From NCBI GenBank assembly GCA_001897435.1, contig MKSV01000007.1, positions 1,178,001 to 1,242,000 of the forward strand: DNA of 64,000 nucleotides, in the 5' to 3' direction. Below, piece after piece: positions 49,108-59,972 of the stretch. The stretch is from Acidobacteriales bacterium 59-55 (GTDB lineage: Bacteria; Acidobacteriota; Terriglobia; Terriglobales; Acidobacteriaceae). The notes beneath the pieces were generated by a model. The model was not told the DNA's origin. It worked only from the letters and a program-made list of their open reading frames with translations, and did not search any database. A program made the translations under genes and the position numbers. Position 1 is the stretch's first letter. Every line of letters starts with the position of its first letter.

Positions 49108-49313
49108 GCGATTGCAAGCACTTCGTCGCGAACCATGTGCATACGAAGGCTCGCAGGCCTCGGCCTATCGAAATAAAAAGCCTCAGTCGCCTCCTGCACA
49201 TTGGACCGTAATTCGTCCCAGGTATCTCCCTGCGTGAAGATACTTTCGCCGAGCGCCTCAGCGGTGAAGCCCCCATCTGCTTCCTGCGTAATTTCGAAGA
49301 CGAGTTCTTTCAT
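49104..49313 (-). CDS. hicB: HicB-family antitoxin
   Basis: 69 residues, a partial RNase H-like HicB fold (VFEITQEADGGFTAEALGESIFTQGDTWDELRSNVQEA-type pattern). No C-terminal DNA-binding helix is visible, so it may only bind HicA and leave autoregulation to another factor. Placed before hicA, the reverse of the E. coli order, and overlapping it by 4 bases. Confidence 0.82.
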   Translation of the reverse strand: MKELVFEITQEADGGFTAEALGESIFTQGDTWDELRSNVQEATEAFYFDRPRPASLRMHMVRDEVLAIA

Positions 49314-49364
49314 GGCTTCAATCTATGACATTGCGGACGTTATAACAAGTCACAAGTTCCCTGT

Positions 49365-50453
49365 TCATCGCCCAAGCTCTTTATCAAAAAACCCCGCCAT
49401 AATCCCATAAGCCTCCTTCGACTCCGGCATTTCCGCATCGTTCCAGAAGGCATGCGGAAGCGCCTCGAAGACCACCAGGCGAGCATCCACGCCAGCGCGT
49501 AGAAATGCGCGATGCAGAATCGTTGTTCCGCTAAGCAGCATGTCGCGCCCGCTGGTGATGAACAACGTGGGCGGCAGCCCGTGCAGGTCGGCATACAGCG
49601 GCGACAGCACCGGATCTTCCGGGTTCGTCTCCCTCACATACTCCGGAGCGAGCGGAGTTTTGCCCGGAGGGTCGAGGTGCCCCGACAAACCCGCCAGTGC
49701 ATACATCGCCTGCGAGTCACCCACATGGTTGAAGTCGCCGAATCCCGAGAAGATCCCCAGCGCCCCCGGCATCGGCAGCCCAAGCTGCTTCAGCTTCACC
49801 GCTACTTCGCCAGTCAAAATCGCCCCGGCTGAGGTTCCGTAGATGGCGATCTTCGCGGGCTTATAGGTCTTCAGCGCCTCTCGATACACCGCAACAGCAT
49901 CGTCCACCGCCGCCGGAAATGGATGCTCAGGAGCCAGCCGATAAAGCACCGCGATTACCTTTGTCTTCGTCAGGTTCGCAATCGGCACACTCTCGGTCAG
50001 CGACCCCGAGTCCGAGTTGAACCCCCCGCCATGCAGATTGATCAGTACCCGATCCTGACGGTCGGCAGGCGTTTCGAGCGGAGTCACCACCCGCACCGGC
50101 ACTCCCGCCATCTTCCCGTCAGCGACATGCACCGGATACAGCGACTCCGACAGCTTGCCCGCCCGCGCCTGCCACGCATCGGTTCCCGTTCGCCGCGCCT
50201 CCAGCGTTTCCGGCTTCGCCTCATCCGACCGCGGCCGCGCCAGCATCCGCTGCGCCTCCGGGCTGATCGTCGTCGGCACAGGAATGACGCGGGTAATATG
50301 CGCCGTCCCCTGGCTGTCGATTACGCTCGAATCGGTTTGCGTTCCGGCATTAGTCTGCGCCCATGCGGAGACAGTCCCGAGAAAAAGTATCGCGGAGATG
50401 CATAGACATGCCCCCGCCTTCCATTTCCAGCCTGTAAATAGGTTGCGCTGCAT
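49365..50453 (-). CDS. Secreted alpha/beta-hydrolase (HSL-type esterase)
   Basis: 362 residues with a signal peptide ending VSAWAQ near residue 32 and AGGAG 8 bases before the ATG. Hormone-sensitive-lipase signatures: oxyanion HGGGF, nucleophile Ser in YGTSAGA, acid Asp in SGRDMLL and His in LPHAFW. Likely a periplasmic carboxylesterase on short-chain or xenobiotic esters; the natural substrate is unknown. Confidence 0.9.
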   Translation of the reverse strand: MQRNLFTGWKWKAGACLCISAILFLGTVSAWAQTNAGTQTDSSVIDSQGTAHITRVIPVPTTISPEAQRMLARPRSDEAKPETLEARRTGTDAWQARAGKLSESLYPVHVADGKMAGVPVRVVTPLETPADRQDRVLINLHGGGFNSDSGSLTESVPIANLTKTKVIAVLYRLAPEHPFPAAVDDAVAVYREALKTYKPAKIAIYGTSAGAILTGEVAVKLKQLGLPMPGALGIFSGFGDFNHVGDSQAMYALAGLSGHLDPPGKTPLAPEYVRETNPEDPVLSPLYADLHGLPPTLFITSGRDMLLSGTTILHRAFLRAGVDARLVVFEALPHAFWNDAEMPESKEAYGIMAGFFDKELGR

Positions 50454-50537
50454 CGACGGCTCCTCTCAAAGCTCAGTGGCCCACCCATCATACAAACTGC
50501 CCCGGTCGCGCCAACGGAAAGCTTCCGGAAAAATGAT

Positions 50538-51047
50538 TCAATGCCGCGTCGCAACCACGACCTTGCTCGTCGTCACCGCCTGCCCCACATGCCGATGCGT
50601 ATGGTCGGCACAATGAATCAGCAGCGCCCCAACGGTTGTTGGCAGCATCTTCCGCCCCACACCCCGGGCCTCTTCATAACTCCCCGGCAAGATCAGCAAC
50701 ACCCTTCGCCGCGCCTCCGCCACCCCATCCTTGAAGAACCGCATCACTTCCGCCGTCGAGCCACCGGCGGTCAGTTCGGCCCGCATCGTCTTCAACTGCT
50801 CCTCGGTCAGTTGCCGGCCCTCCAGATACGTCAACAGCCGATCCAGGCTGCCCGCAATATGGCGCAGATGAAATGTCACCGGAGCAATCTCGAACGGCCG
50901 CGCATTCACCTCGGCATCGCTTAACCCCGCACACCACTTCTCCATATCGTCTTCGGCCAGCTCAAAGGTATGCAGCACCTGCCGCCGCACTGCATCCACT
51001 TCCGTCAACGTTCCCCGCAACCAGGGTTCGATATAGGCTTCTGCCAT
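50538..51047 (-). CDS. DinB-like four-helix protein
   Basis: 169 residues from the ATG at 51047 (AAAGGAA upstream); the frame continues to 51110 but without a better start. The three metal His of the DinB fold appear as HLRHIAG and HCADHTHRHVGQA. It is a second DinB member in this window, with little similarity to the one at 19747 outside these points. Function unknown, possibly thiol-dependent. Confidence 0.78.
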   Translation of the reverse strand: MAEAYIEPWLRGTLTEVDAVRRQVLHTFELAEDDMEKWCAGLSDAEVNARPFEIAPVTFHLRHIAGSLDRLLTYLEGRQLTEEQLKTMRAELTAGGSTAEVMRFFKDGVAEARRRVLLILPGSYEEARGVGRKMLPTTVGALLIHCADHTHRHVGQAVTTSKVVVATRH

Positions 51048-51207
51048 CGTGACAATTCCTTTCCTGTGCGGAACTTCCGCACGGCCTCCCCACTTTCGAT
51101 GTTCATCCATCCACCAAGCGTCTCTGGTCCGCCAATGATCCTTCCCAACACCGAAAAGGAGAGAGCTTCAGCAAGACCCTTGTTTTCTCAGACTACGCCT
51201 CACCGCC

Positions 51208-52173
51208 TCAGAGCCCCTTTCGCTCCCGGAATGCCCTCACCACCGCGCCCACATCCTTATGTTCCGAGTCCACCGCGAAGTTCATCTCCTGAATCTCCTC
51301 CGCGCTCACCTTCCCGGCCAGCCGATCCATCGCCATCTGAATTCCCGGATGCCGCCGCAGCGAGTCCTCTCGAATCAGCGGCACGGCCTCATATGGTGGA
51401 AAATAATGCCGGTCGTCCTCCAGCACCGTAAGCCCCAGCGCCCGTATCGGTCCATCGGTCGAGTTCCCCGCCACCATATCCACCTGCCCTGCCCCCAGCG
51501 CACGGTACAGCAGCCCCAAATCCATCACTCGCGGAGCCTCTCGAAACTTCAGACCGTACGTCGCCTCCAGCCCTTTTAACCCGTCCGGCCGCTCCTGAAA
51601 CTCGTAGCCCACGCCCAGCCTCCATCCCGGCGCCACCTTTACCGCATCCGAGATCGTCTTCAAGCCCAGCCGCCGTGCGTCAGCGCCGCGAATTACCATG
51701 GCAAACGTATCCTCGAAGCCCAATCCGCGCTCCACCCTCACCCCATAGCGCTCGGCATACAATCGCCGAACTGTCTCAAAGACGGTTGCCGCGTCGCGCT
51801 GCCCCACCGGCGGCAGCGGCTGCTTCAGGATCGCCGTCAGCGCCGTCCCTGTGTATTCGACATAACCATCGATGCGTCCATTGACCAGAGCCTGCTGGCA
51901 GATGTAACTCCCGGCCAGATAAAACTTGCGGTCCACCCGCTCGTGGGTGACCGCCTCGATCTCCTGCGCGACCAACTCCCCCAGAACCACCTGCTCGGTA
52001 AAGTTCTTCGCCCCAATCACAATCCGCGAAGACCGTGGCGGAGCACATCCGACAATCCCGCAGAAAACCCCAGCGAGGACAAGTGCCAGCACTCCGCAAA
52101 AAGCTCCGGCGCCCCATTCTTCGCGACTTAGCGAAGGGTGGGATCGACAATGCCGGGTTCTTATCAACTCCAC
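51208..52173 (-). CDS. Glycine betaine/choline-type ABC binding lipoprotein
   Basis: About 321 residues if read from the GTG at 52173, just after the permease stop; an ATG at 52221 inside the permease gene is also possible, so the start is uncertain. A membrane/lipoprotein signal ends in a lipobox-like IVGC. The mature part is OpuAC-like (IGAKNFTEQVVLGELVAQEIE, GRIDGYVEYTGTALTAIL, NSTDGPIRALGLTVLEDD) of the OsmF/OpuBC type that binds quaternary ammonium osmolytes. Third gene of an ATPase-permease-binding-protein operon. Confidence 0.87.
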   Translation of the reverse strand: MELIRTRHCRSHPSLSREEWGAGAFCGVLALVLAGVFCGIVGCAPPRSSRIVIGAKNFTEQVVLGELVAQEIEAVTHERVDRKFYLAGSYICQQALVNGRIDGYVEYTGTALTAILKQPLPPVGQRDAATVFETVRRLYAERYGVRVERGLGFEDTFAMVIRGADARRLGLKTISDAVKVAPGWRLGVGYEFQERPDGLKGLEATYGLKFREAPRVMDLGLLYRALGAGQVDMVAGNSTDGPIRALGLTVLEDDRHYFPPYEAVPLIREDSLRRHPGIQMAMDRLAGKVSAEEIQEMNFAVDSEHKDVGAVVRAFRERKGL

Positions 52174-52174
52174 C

Positions 52175-52804
52175 TCATCGCCGTATCGCCAGTTTCTTCT
52201 CCAGCCATCCCAGGCCCGCATCAGCCACTAAAGCCAGGAGAGCCGCAGGCACCGCCCCGGCCAGCACTAGCCCGTTATCCACGCTCGCAACCCCGCGAAA
52301 GATCAACTCGCCCAGTCCTCCTGCGCCAATCGCCGCCGCTATCGTGGCCACCCCCACACAGGTCACTGTAGCCGTCCGTAACCCCGCCAGAATCACACTG
52401 GCCGACATTGGCAACTCCACCTTCCAAAGCCGCTGCCACGAGGTCATTCCCAGCGCCTCGGCCACGTCGCCGAGCGCCGCGTCGACGCTTCCTATTCCCG
52501 CGTAGGTATTCCGCAGAATGGGCAGCAGGGCATAGCCTGTCAGAGCCAGAATCGCCAGCCGCGCCGCATTCTCTCCCAGCCACGGAACCGGCAGCAACAG
52601 ACCGAACAACGCCAGACTCGGAATCGTCTGCACCACGTTCGCAAATCCGATCACCGGCTTCGCCAACCGCGGCCGTCGCGTCAGCAGAACGCCCAGCGGC
52701 AGCCCGATGCCGGCTGCCAGCAGCATCGCAAAGAGCGTCAGCCACAGATGCTCAAACGTCAGCCGTGCAATCTCCCATCCGTGCGATTCGAAAAACTGCA
52801 TCAT
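52175..52804 (-). CDS. Glycine betaine/choline-type ABC permease
   Basis: 209 residues, six or so helices, BPD_transp_1 fold of the OpuBB/ProW class: NVVQTIPSLALFGLLLP, EALGMTSWQRLWKVELP coupling loop and GVATIAAAIGAGGLGELIFRG. It overlaps the ATPase by 4 bases (ATGA). One permease only, so a homodimer is expected. Confidence 0.9.
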   Translation of the reverse strand: MMQFFESHGWEIARLTFEHLWLTLFAMLLAAGIGLPLGVLLTRRPRLAKPVIGFANVVQTIPSLALFGLLLPVPWLGENAARLAILALTGYALLPILRNTYAGIGSVDAALGDVAEALGMTSWQRLWKVELPMSASVILAGLRTATVTCVGVATIAAAIGAGGLGELIFRGVASVDNGLVLAGAVPAALLALVADAGLGWLEKKLAIRR

Positions 52805-53565
52805 ATGGATACCGCGCGATGTACCGCAGAAACATAATCTTTTACATGATGGTTTTCGGACTTTAAAACCTCGCTGGCCGGCAGGTCCGCAACCACGGAC
52901 CCCTCAGCCAGAAACACCACTCTCTCAGCCAGATAAAGCGCCTCATCGAGATCGTGCGTCACCAGCAGAACGGTCTTGTCCACCTTCTGCAGAAGATCTC
53001 GCAGCATTGTCTGCATCTCCGCTCGCGTCAGCGGATCGAGCGCGCCGAACGGCTCGTCCATTAGCAGGATCTCCGGAGTCATCGCCAGCGCCCGCGCCAG
53101 ACCCACCCGTTGCCGCTGCCCTCCTGAAAGCTGCCACGGATAGCGTCCACGAAACTCGGTAAAACCCAGCCCCACTAAGGCCAGTGTCTTCGCCGTCCGG
53201 GACGCAATTTGGCCCCGTGAACGACCAGCCAGTTCGAGCGCCATGCCTACATTCCGCTCGACGGTCATGTGCGGGAAAAGCCCTGTTTCCTGAATCACAT
53301 AGCCAATACTTCGGCGCAGAGATACGGTGTCAAACTCCCCGGTTGCCTTATCCCCAACCCGAACCTCACCCGAGGTAGGCATCACCAGCCCATTGACCAT
53401 TCGCAGCAGCGTAGTCTTGCCCGAGCCGCTTCTCCCCAGCAGGGCTGTGACCGTTCCCGCTTCCAATTGAAGAGAAATATCGCGCAGAAGAACCCTGCCT
53501 GGCTGGCCGTCAGCAGGCGGCAGAGCATAGCTCACCTTCGCGAACTCAACGCCAACCGCGGCCAT
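52801..53565 (-). CDS. Glycine betaine/choline-type ABC ATPase
   Basis: 254 residues from the ATG at 53565. Walker A GRSGSGKTT, LSGGQRQRVGLARA, Walker B ILLMDEPFGALDPLTR and switch His in VTHDLDEAL. No CBS domains, unlike ProV/OpuAA, so ionic-strength gating through CBS is absent. Drives import of a compatible-solute-like substrate; the frame continues upstream into the kinase gene (start there is rejected). Confidence 0.92.
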   Translation of the reverse strand: MAAVGVEFAKVSYALPPADGQPGRVLLRDISLQLEAGTVTALLGRSGSGKTTLLRMVNGLVMPTSGEVRVGDKATGEFDTVSLRRSIGYVIQETGLFPHMTVERNVGMALELAGRSRGQIASRTAKTLALVGLGFTEFRGRYPWQLSGGQRQRVGLARALAMTPEILLMDEPFGALDPLTRAEMQTMLRDLLQKVDKTVLLVTHDLDEALYLAERVVFLAEGSVVADLPASEVLKSENHHVKDYVSAVHRAVSI

Positions 53566-53590
53566 GAGCCTGCCTATCCGGGCTTTGGAA

Positions 53591-54433
53591 CTACTGTGCG
53601 GCCTCTGGATCGGCCTCGGCCCCACCCTGTTCGGTGCCGGCTGCGGAACGACCCTTCACGCGGACCACAGTAATCTTCTCGAAACCCTCTTTGAATGTCG
53701 GCGGACGTAGCCTTTCCGCCATCTTCTGCATGACGTCGTCGCTCACGACGCGGTCGCGCTTGCTGTTGCGCTCCATGCACACGGCCAGCGGCACGTCGAA
53801 GAAGACCGCCTGGACCTCGTAGCCAAAACTCTTCGCCATCTTAATCCACTGTTTGCGCTCGTGGGGAGAGAGGTTGGTCGCATCCACATAGTTCCACGGC
53901 ATCTTGGCGATCAACCGTGCCCGCAGCAGGCTGCGCAGCGTCGAAAACACCAGCCCCTGGTAGCGCTGTTCGGTAATGTCGTCAAAAAGCAGGGTACGCA
54001 ACAGATCACTCGACAGCGGTGTAACTCCCCGCCGCTTGTACCAGGTCGTCTTGCCTGACCCCGGCAACCCGATCGCCAGCACCACGTATCCCTTGGGCGA
54101 CTTCGCTGCCGTCGGTTCCGCCGGCGGCGTTGCCGGATTCTCCGGCTGCGTCTCCATCACCACCTTGGGTTCGGCTGCCTTTTTCGATTCCGGAATAGCC
54201 GTTTCGGCATGAACCGACTCTGTAGCCGGCTCAGCTACGGCTTCGGCCACAGCCGTCACCGAGTCGGCCTCGACCGCTCGCACCGGCAAGGCGTCCGGAT
54301 AGGTCGGCCGCAGTGGAGCAGGTTGATTCGCGGGCAGTTCCTGCCCGCTCTTGCCCGTGGACTCCGACTCATTCGGTCCACGTCTAGGGCGTCGTCTCAT
54401 TTTTTCGCGCATCCAATCGCGCAGTTCGCGCAT
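53591..54433 (-). CDS. P-loop kinase (AAA_33/polynucleotide-kinase-like) with disordered tails
   Basis: 280 residues from the ATG at 54433; the frame is open to 54475 via TTG/GTG. Residues about 25-120 are Pro/Glu/Ala-rich and disordered. The kinase core shows Walker A GLPGSGKTTWYKRRG, SSDLLRTLLFDD, YVDATNLSPHERKQWI (Walker-B-like Asp-Ala-Thr-Asn) and an Arg-rich lid (CMERNSKRDRVV), then FKEGFEKI, all like bacterial polynucleotide kinases and T4 Pnkp. The last 25 residues are again low complexity. It sits between the betaine operon and gap; target unknown. Confidence 0.82.
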   Translation of the reverse strand: MRELRDWMREKMRRRPRRGPNESESTGKSGQELPANQPAPLRPTYPDALPVRAVEADSVTAVAEAVAEPATESVHAETAIPESKKAAEPKVVMETQPENPATPPAEPTAAKSPKGYVVLAIGLPGSGKTTWYKRRGVTPLSSDLLRTLLFDDITEQRYQGLVFSTLRSLLRARLIAKMPWNYVDATNLSPHERKQWIKMAKSFGYEVQAVFFDVPLAVCMERNSKRDRVVSDDVMQKMAERLRPPTFKEGFEKITVVRVKGRSAAGTEQGGAEADPEAAQ

Positions 54434-54621
54434 GTCACGCTTGTAACACACCGTCAAAGCCACCCGCAAATCCAACGTCTTACCTCTGCGTTTTGGTCGT
54501 ACCTCCTATTTGCGAAGGTTGCCTCCGGGTGCTAGGATCGGTTTTGATGGGGCGTTCGCCGTCCAGCCGCGCTCTCAACTCTCACCAACGCATAAGTCAA
54601 ACGATAGGAGCAACCGCGATC

Positions 54622-55629
<1,008 letters not shown>

Positions 55630-55651
55630 GCCTCAACATCTCGGTTTAAAC

Positions 55652-55700
55652 AAACGGCAGCGCAGTTCCATTATGGAGTTGCGCTGCCGTTTCTCTTTTC
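55652..55700 (+). terminator. Intrinsic terminator of gap
   Basis: A 13-bp perfect stem (AAACGGCAGCGCA / TGCGCTGCCGTTT, arms 55652-55664 and 55680-55692) followed by TCTCTTTTCC. Textbook intrinsic terminator. Confidence 0.9.
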
Positions 55701-55914
55701 CAAGAAGGAATCTCCGACCGTCCGTGTGCACCGCAGTTCAACCTGCTTTGTAAATATAACGGCGGTATCTCGATGTATAAGAAATTTCGATGGATGGTTA
55801 TCCCCCAAGGGTGTCATTGCCCACTCCCCTTTGCCTATCTACGATATTGGAATATCGTTTGGACCGGATTCGCGTACGCCAGGATTCAGTCGAAGGTTCA
55901 GGGACTCGACACAC

Positions 55915-57585
55915 ATGGCAACAAAGCGGTCTGATATCAAAACTGAGCTTCGGAAATCGCTGAAAAGCGGAGAGATTGTCCCCTACTTTCAACCTCTGGT
56001 TGAGATTCGAACGGGAGCCCTGCTGGGGTTCGAAGTCCTAGCCCGCTGGCCGCACCTCAGCCGCGGCGTGATCCATCCCGACGAGTTCATCCCCATTGCA
56101 GAACAGGCCGGCCTCATCGGAGAACTCACCGAAACCATTCTCTTGCAGGCGTTTGCCGCTACCGCCGCCCTCAACAGCAATCTTCACCTCTCGGTCAACG
56201 TCTCCCCCATCCAGCTTCGAGACCGATCTCTTCCCCGCCAGATTCGGCGAATCGCGGAGTACGGAGCCTTCCCACTCGACCATCTCACGATCGAGATCAC
56301 GGAGAGCGCGCTGGTTGACAACCTCGATTTGGCCGGCTCCATCGCGAACGGGCTCAAGGATCTGGGCGTGAAGCTGGCACTGGATGACTTCGGCACAGGC
56401 TATTCCAGCCTGCGGAATCTCCAGGCGCTTCCTTTCGACGAATTGAAGGTCGATCGCAGCTTCGTCAATTCCATGATCGAGAGCCGCGACAGCCGCAAAA
56501 TTGTCGCAGCCGTCATCGGTCTGGGGCAGAGCCTCAAACTGACTACCGTCGCCGAAGGCATCGAGAACAATACCCAGGCCGACATCCTGCGCTGGCTTGG
56601 CTGCGACATCGGACAGGGCTGGCTCTACGGTCCCCCATTTTCCGTGCATGATCTTCCCAAGGTCATCGCCGCTCCGATGCCGGCTACTTCCCGGCCTTTG
56701 CCGGGCTCTTCGGCCTCCGCCCTGGTCTCCTGCATGGAGCCGCTCCCCTCGCAGCGGCTGGCGCAGTTGCAGGCTATCTACGATGGTGCTCCGGTTGGCC
56801 TCGCCTTCGTCGATACCAATCTGACGTTCGTCAGCATCAATTCCCGCCTCGCTGATCTCGGCCACTTCTCTGCAGAGGCCCACCTCGGCCGCAAGATGTC
56901 AGAGATGGTTCACCCCATGGTCTATACGCACATCGAGCCATATCTTCACCGCGCCCTCGCAGGAGAGACGATTACGGGGCTGGAGATCAGAAAGCCCACC
57001 TGGCTTCGTGATCCCGATGACGTTACGCATCTTTCGTCTTTTCGGCCGGCACGCGACGAGGCCGGTGAGATTATCGGCATCTCCATCGCCGTCGTCGATA
57101 TTACGGAACGCAAGCAGATGGAAGACGCGCTTCGCGAGAGCGAAGCTCACTACCGCCACATGATCGAGCTGAATCCTCATATCCCCTGGATCATGGGGGC
57201 AGACGGCAAGATCATCGAAGCCGGCCCCCGGTGGGGACAGTTTACCGGCCAAACAACGGAAGAGGCCCTGAATATGGGCTGGCAGGACGCGGTGTACCCC
57301 GAAGATTTGAAACAAGTAATGACGATTGTTGAAGCCTCCCTCGAAAGTGGCGATGCGCTTGACGTCGAATATCGCATCCACACCAAAGATGGCTGGCGAT
57401 GGGTGCGTTCCCGGGGCAAATGCCGACGAGACAGAGATGGCAAAATCCTGCGCTGGTACGGTTGCACCGAAGACATCGACGAATGCGTAAGGCTGAAGCA
57501 AGCTCTGCGCGACGCACAGGCAGAACTGGCTGCACTCCAGAGCCAACACAGTTTCCACGAGACGCTTTCTCCCTCTAAATACTGA
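55915..57585 (+). CDS. EAL-PAS-PAS cyclic-di-GMP phosphodiesterase
   Basis: 556 residues from the ATG at 55915; the open frame from 55726 adds a non-conserved leader. Residues about 5-245 are an EAL domain with the main residues in place: EVL in GFEVLARW, NVSPIQLRD, EITESA, LDDFGTGYSS, FDELKVDRSF, AEGIEN and QGWLYG. Two PAS domains follow (about 285-400 and 420-535), the second with a PAC-like WVRSRGKCRRDRDGK. No GGDEF. Putative degradation of c-di-GMP under a cytoplasmic signal; sensors after the effector is unusual. Confidence 0.88.
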   Translation: MATKRSDIKTELRKSLKSGEIVPYFQPLVEIRTGALLGFEVLARWPHLSRGVIHPDEFIPIAEQAGLIGELTETILLQAFAATAALNSNLHLSVNVSPIQLRDRSLPRQIRRIAEYGAFPLDHLTIEITESALVDNLDLAGSIANGLKDLGVKLALDDFGTGYSSLRNLQALPFDELKVDRSFVNSMIESRDSRKIVAAVIGLGQSLKLTTVAEGIENNTQADILRWLGCDIGQGWLYGPPFSVHDLPKVIAAPMPATSRPLPGSSASALVSCMEPLPSQRLAQLQAIYDGAPVGLAFVDTNLTFVSINSRLADLGHFSAEAHLGRKMSEMVHPMVYTHIEPYLHRALAGETITGLEIRKPTWLRDPDDVTHLSSFRPARDEAGEIIGISIAVVDITERKQMEDALRESEAHYRHMIELNPHIPWIMGADGKIIEAGPRWGQFTGQTTEEALNMGWQDAVYPEDLKQVMTIVEASLESGDALDVEYRIHTKDGWRWVRSRGKCRRDRDGKILRWYGCTEDIDECVRLKQALRDAQAELAALQSQHSFHETLSPSKY

Positions 57586-57821
57586 TCCCTGATGGCCTGC
57601 CATCCGCAGACCGACCGCATCCTCTCGGTACAATAAGAACAGGCAGTCCTATAAGAGTAAGAGCAGGGGCAGACGTCCTTGCGGAAACCTGCCTTTACTG
57701 GCGCAGTCGACCGTCTTCAAAACGGTTCTGATCTCTATCGACGAAGTACAGTATTGTGCAGCGCCTTAGCACCCTACTCGCAATTGTTGAAGACGCTGAA
57801 GACAAAGAGAGGCTCTACCGA
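57586..57821. other. 236-base gap upstream of ridA
   Basis: No protein frame. It contains a 17-base hairpin ACCGT-CTTCAAA-ACGGT (57710-57726) that looks like the anticodon arm of a selenocysteine tRNA, but no T-arm or acceptor can be built around it. Otherwise nothing recognised. Confidence 0.4.
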
Positions 57822-58196
57822 ATGACCCGCACCAATATTCCTGGTACATCTCCTTACGAGCCGATCATCGGCTTCTCCCGCGCCGTCCGCGTCGGCAATC
57901 ACGTCTACGTCTCCGGCAGCGGCCCCGTGGGGGCCGACGACGCCTCTCCCGCCGATCAGACCCGTGCGGCTCTTGCCATCATCCAAGCCGCTCTCGAAAG
58001 AGCCGGAGCTAGCTTCGAGCATGTCTACCGCACGCGCATGTTCCTCGCCCGCGCCGAAGACTGGGAGGAGATTGGCCGCGCACACGGCGAAGTCTTTGGC
58101 AGGATTCTGCCCGCCTCCACCATGGTCGTCGCCGCTCTACTCAATCCCAAGTGGCGCGTCGAGATCGAAGCTGACGCCTACATTCCCGAGGCCTGA
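57822..58196 (+). CDS. RidA/YjgF-family protein
   Basis: 124 residues from the ATG at 57822 (GAGAGG upstream). RidA proteins hydrolyse reactive enamine/imine intermediates. The YVSGSGPVG and the conserved tail NPKWRVEIEADAY with catalytic Arg and Glu are present; the EPIIGFSRAVRVGNHVYVSGSG start is usual. A divergent member rather than the archetypal RidA. Confidence 0.88.
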   Translation: MTRTNIPGTSPYEPIIGFSRAVRVGNHVYVSGSGPVGADDASPADQTRAALAIIQAALERAGASFEHVYRTRMFLARAEDWEEIGRAHGEVFGRILPASTMVVAALLNPKWRVEIEADAYIPEA

Positions 58197-58245
58197 GATT
58201 CCCTCAAACCACCTGCAATGACCTCCCGCACTTCGGTATCATCGA

Positions 58246-58312
58246 AGGAGCAGAAGAGCCGGGCAGCGTCTGCGGCCCACGTCTGAAGCCCACGATTGCC
58301 GAGGGTGCTCCT
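58246..58312. ncRNA. Possible structured RNA upstream of pgk (weak)
   Basis: Ends AGGAGCA (58246-58252) and TGCTCCT (58306-58312) are complementary and enclose GCAG-CGT-CTGC. It lies 100 bases before pgk. No RNA family was recognised; it may be chance or a leader element. Confidence 0.2.
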
Positions 58313-58411
58313 CCATCACAGGGGAAGCCCGTTGCAAGTCAGAACGTAACCATATTTTCGTTGTGAAGAGTTTGCAGCAATAACCAGGGGATTCCCCGGA
58401 GACGAAAGAAA

Positions 58412-59626
<1,215 letters not shown>

Positions 59627-59634
59627 TGACATAG

Positions 59635-59940
59635 ATGGGAAGAGCAATATTTATTATCGTGGGCTCTGGAAGTGCAGCCATATTGTGCGGAGGGTTATTT
59701 TCTCTATTTTTCAAATCTGCACGACATCTATGGCCTTACACAATTGTTGGACCCACAATATCTTTACTCAGCATCTGGGTTTACCTGATGTTTCTTTTCT
59801 TCCTGTACGGTGAATCTTCGCTTCCTTCTCTGGATGCGAAATTCGCCGAGGCGGGAATGATAGTTTTACCTATTACGATCGGACTGTTCGGTGCCTTGCT
59901 AACTACAAGACTTTTGGCCTTGGTAAGGTCTCGACGATAG
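59635..59940 (+). CDS. Small three-helix membrane protein of unknown function
   Basis: 101 residues, starting 8 bases after the pgk stop. Three hydrophobic helices (about 4-25, 34-58, 72-94) and a basic C-terminus (RSRR). Composition is visibly more AT-rich than the flanking pgk and tpiA, suggesting a later insertion. No family recognised. It could be expressed with pgk-tpiA. Confidence 0.65.
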   Translation: MGRAIFIIVGSGSAAILCGGLFSLFFKSARHLWPYTIVGPTISLLSIWVYLMFLFFLYGESSLPSLDAKFAEAGMIVLPITIGLFGALLTTRLLALVRSRR

Positions 59941-59972
59941 AAAATTACACATACTAGGAAGATTCGATACAA

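Noticed and set aside
57680..57760. Selenocysteine tRNA (selC) suggested by ACCGT-CTTCAAA-ACGGT
   Set aside because: The anticodon arm and a possible 4-bp D-stem can be drawn, but there is no GTTCRA T-arm, no long variable arm and no matching acceptor stem downstream. No selenoprotein gene is seen either.
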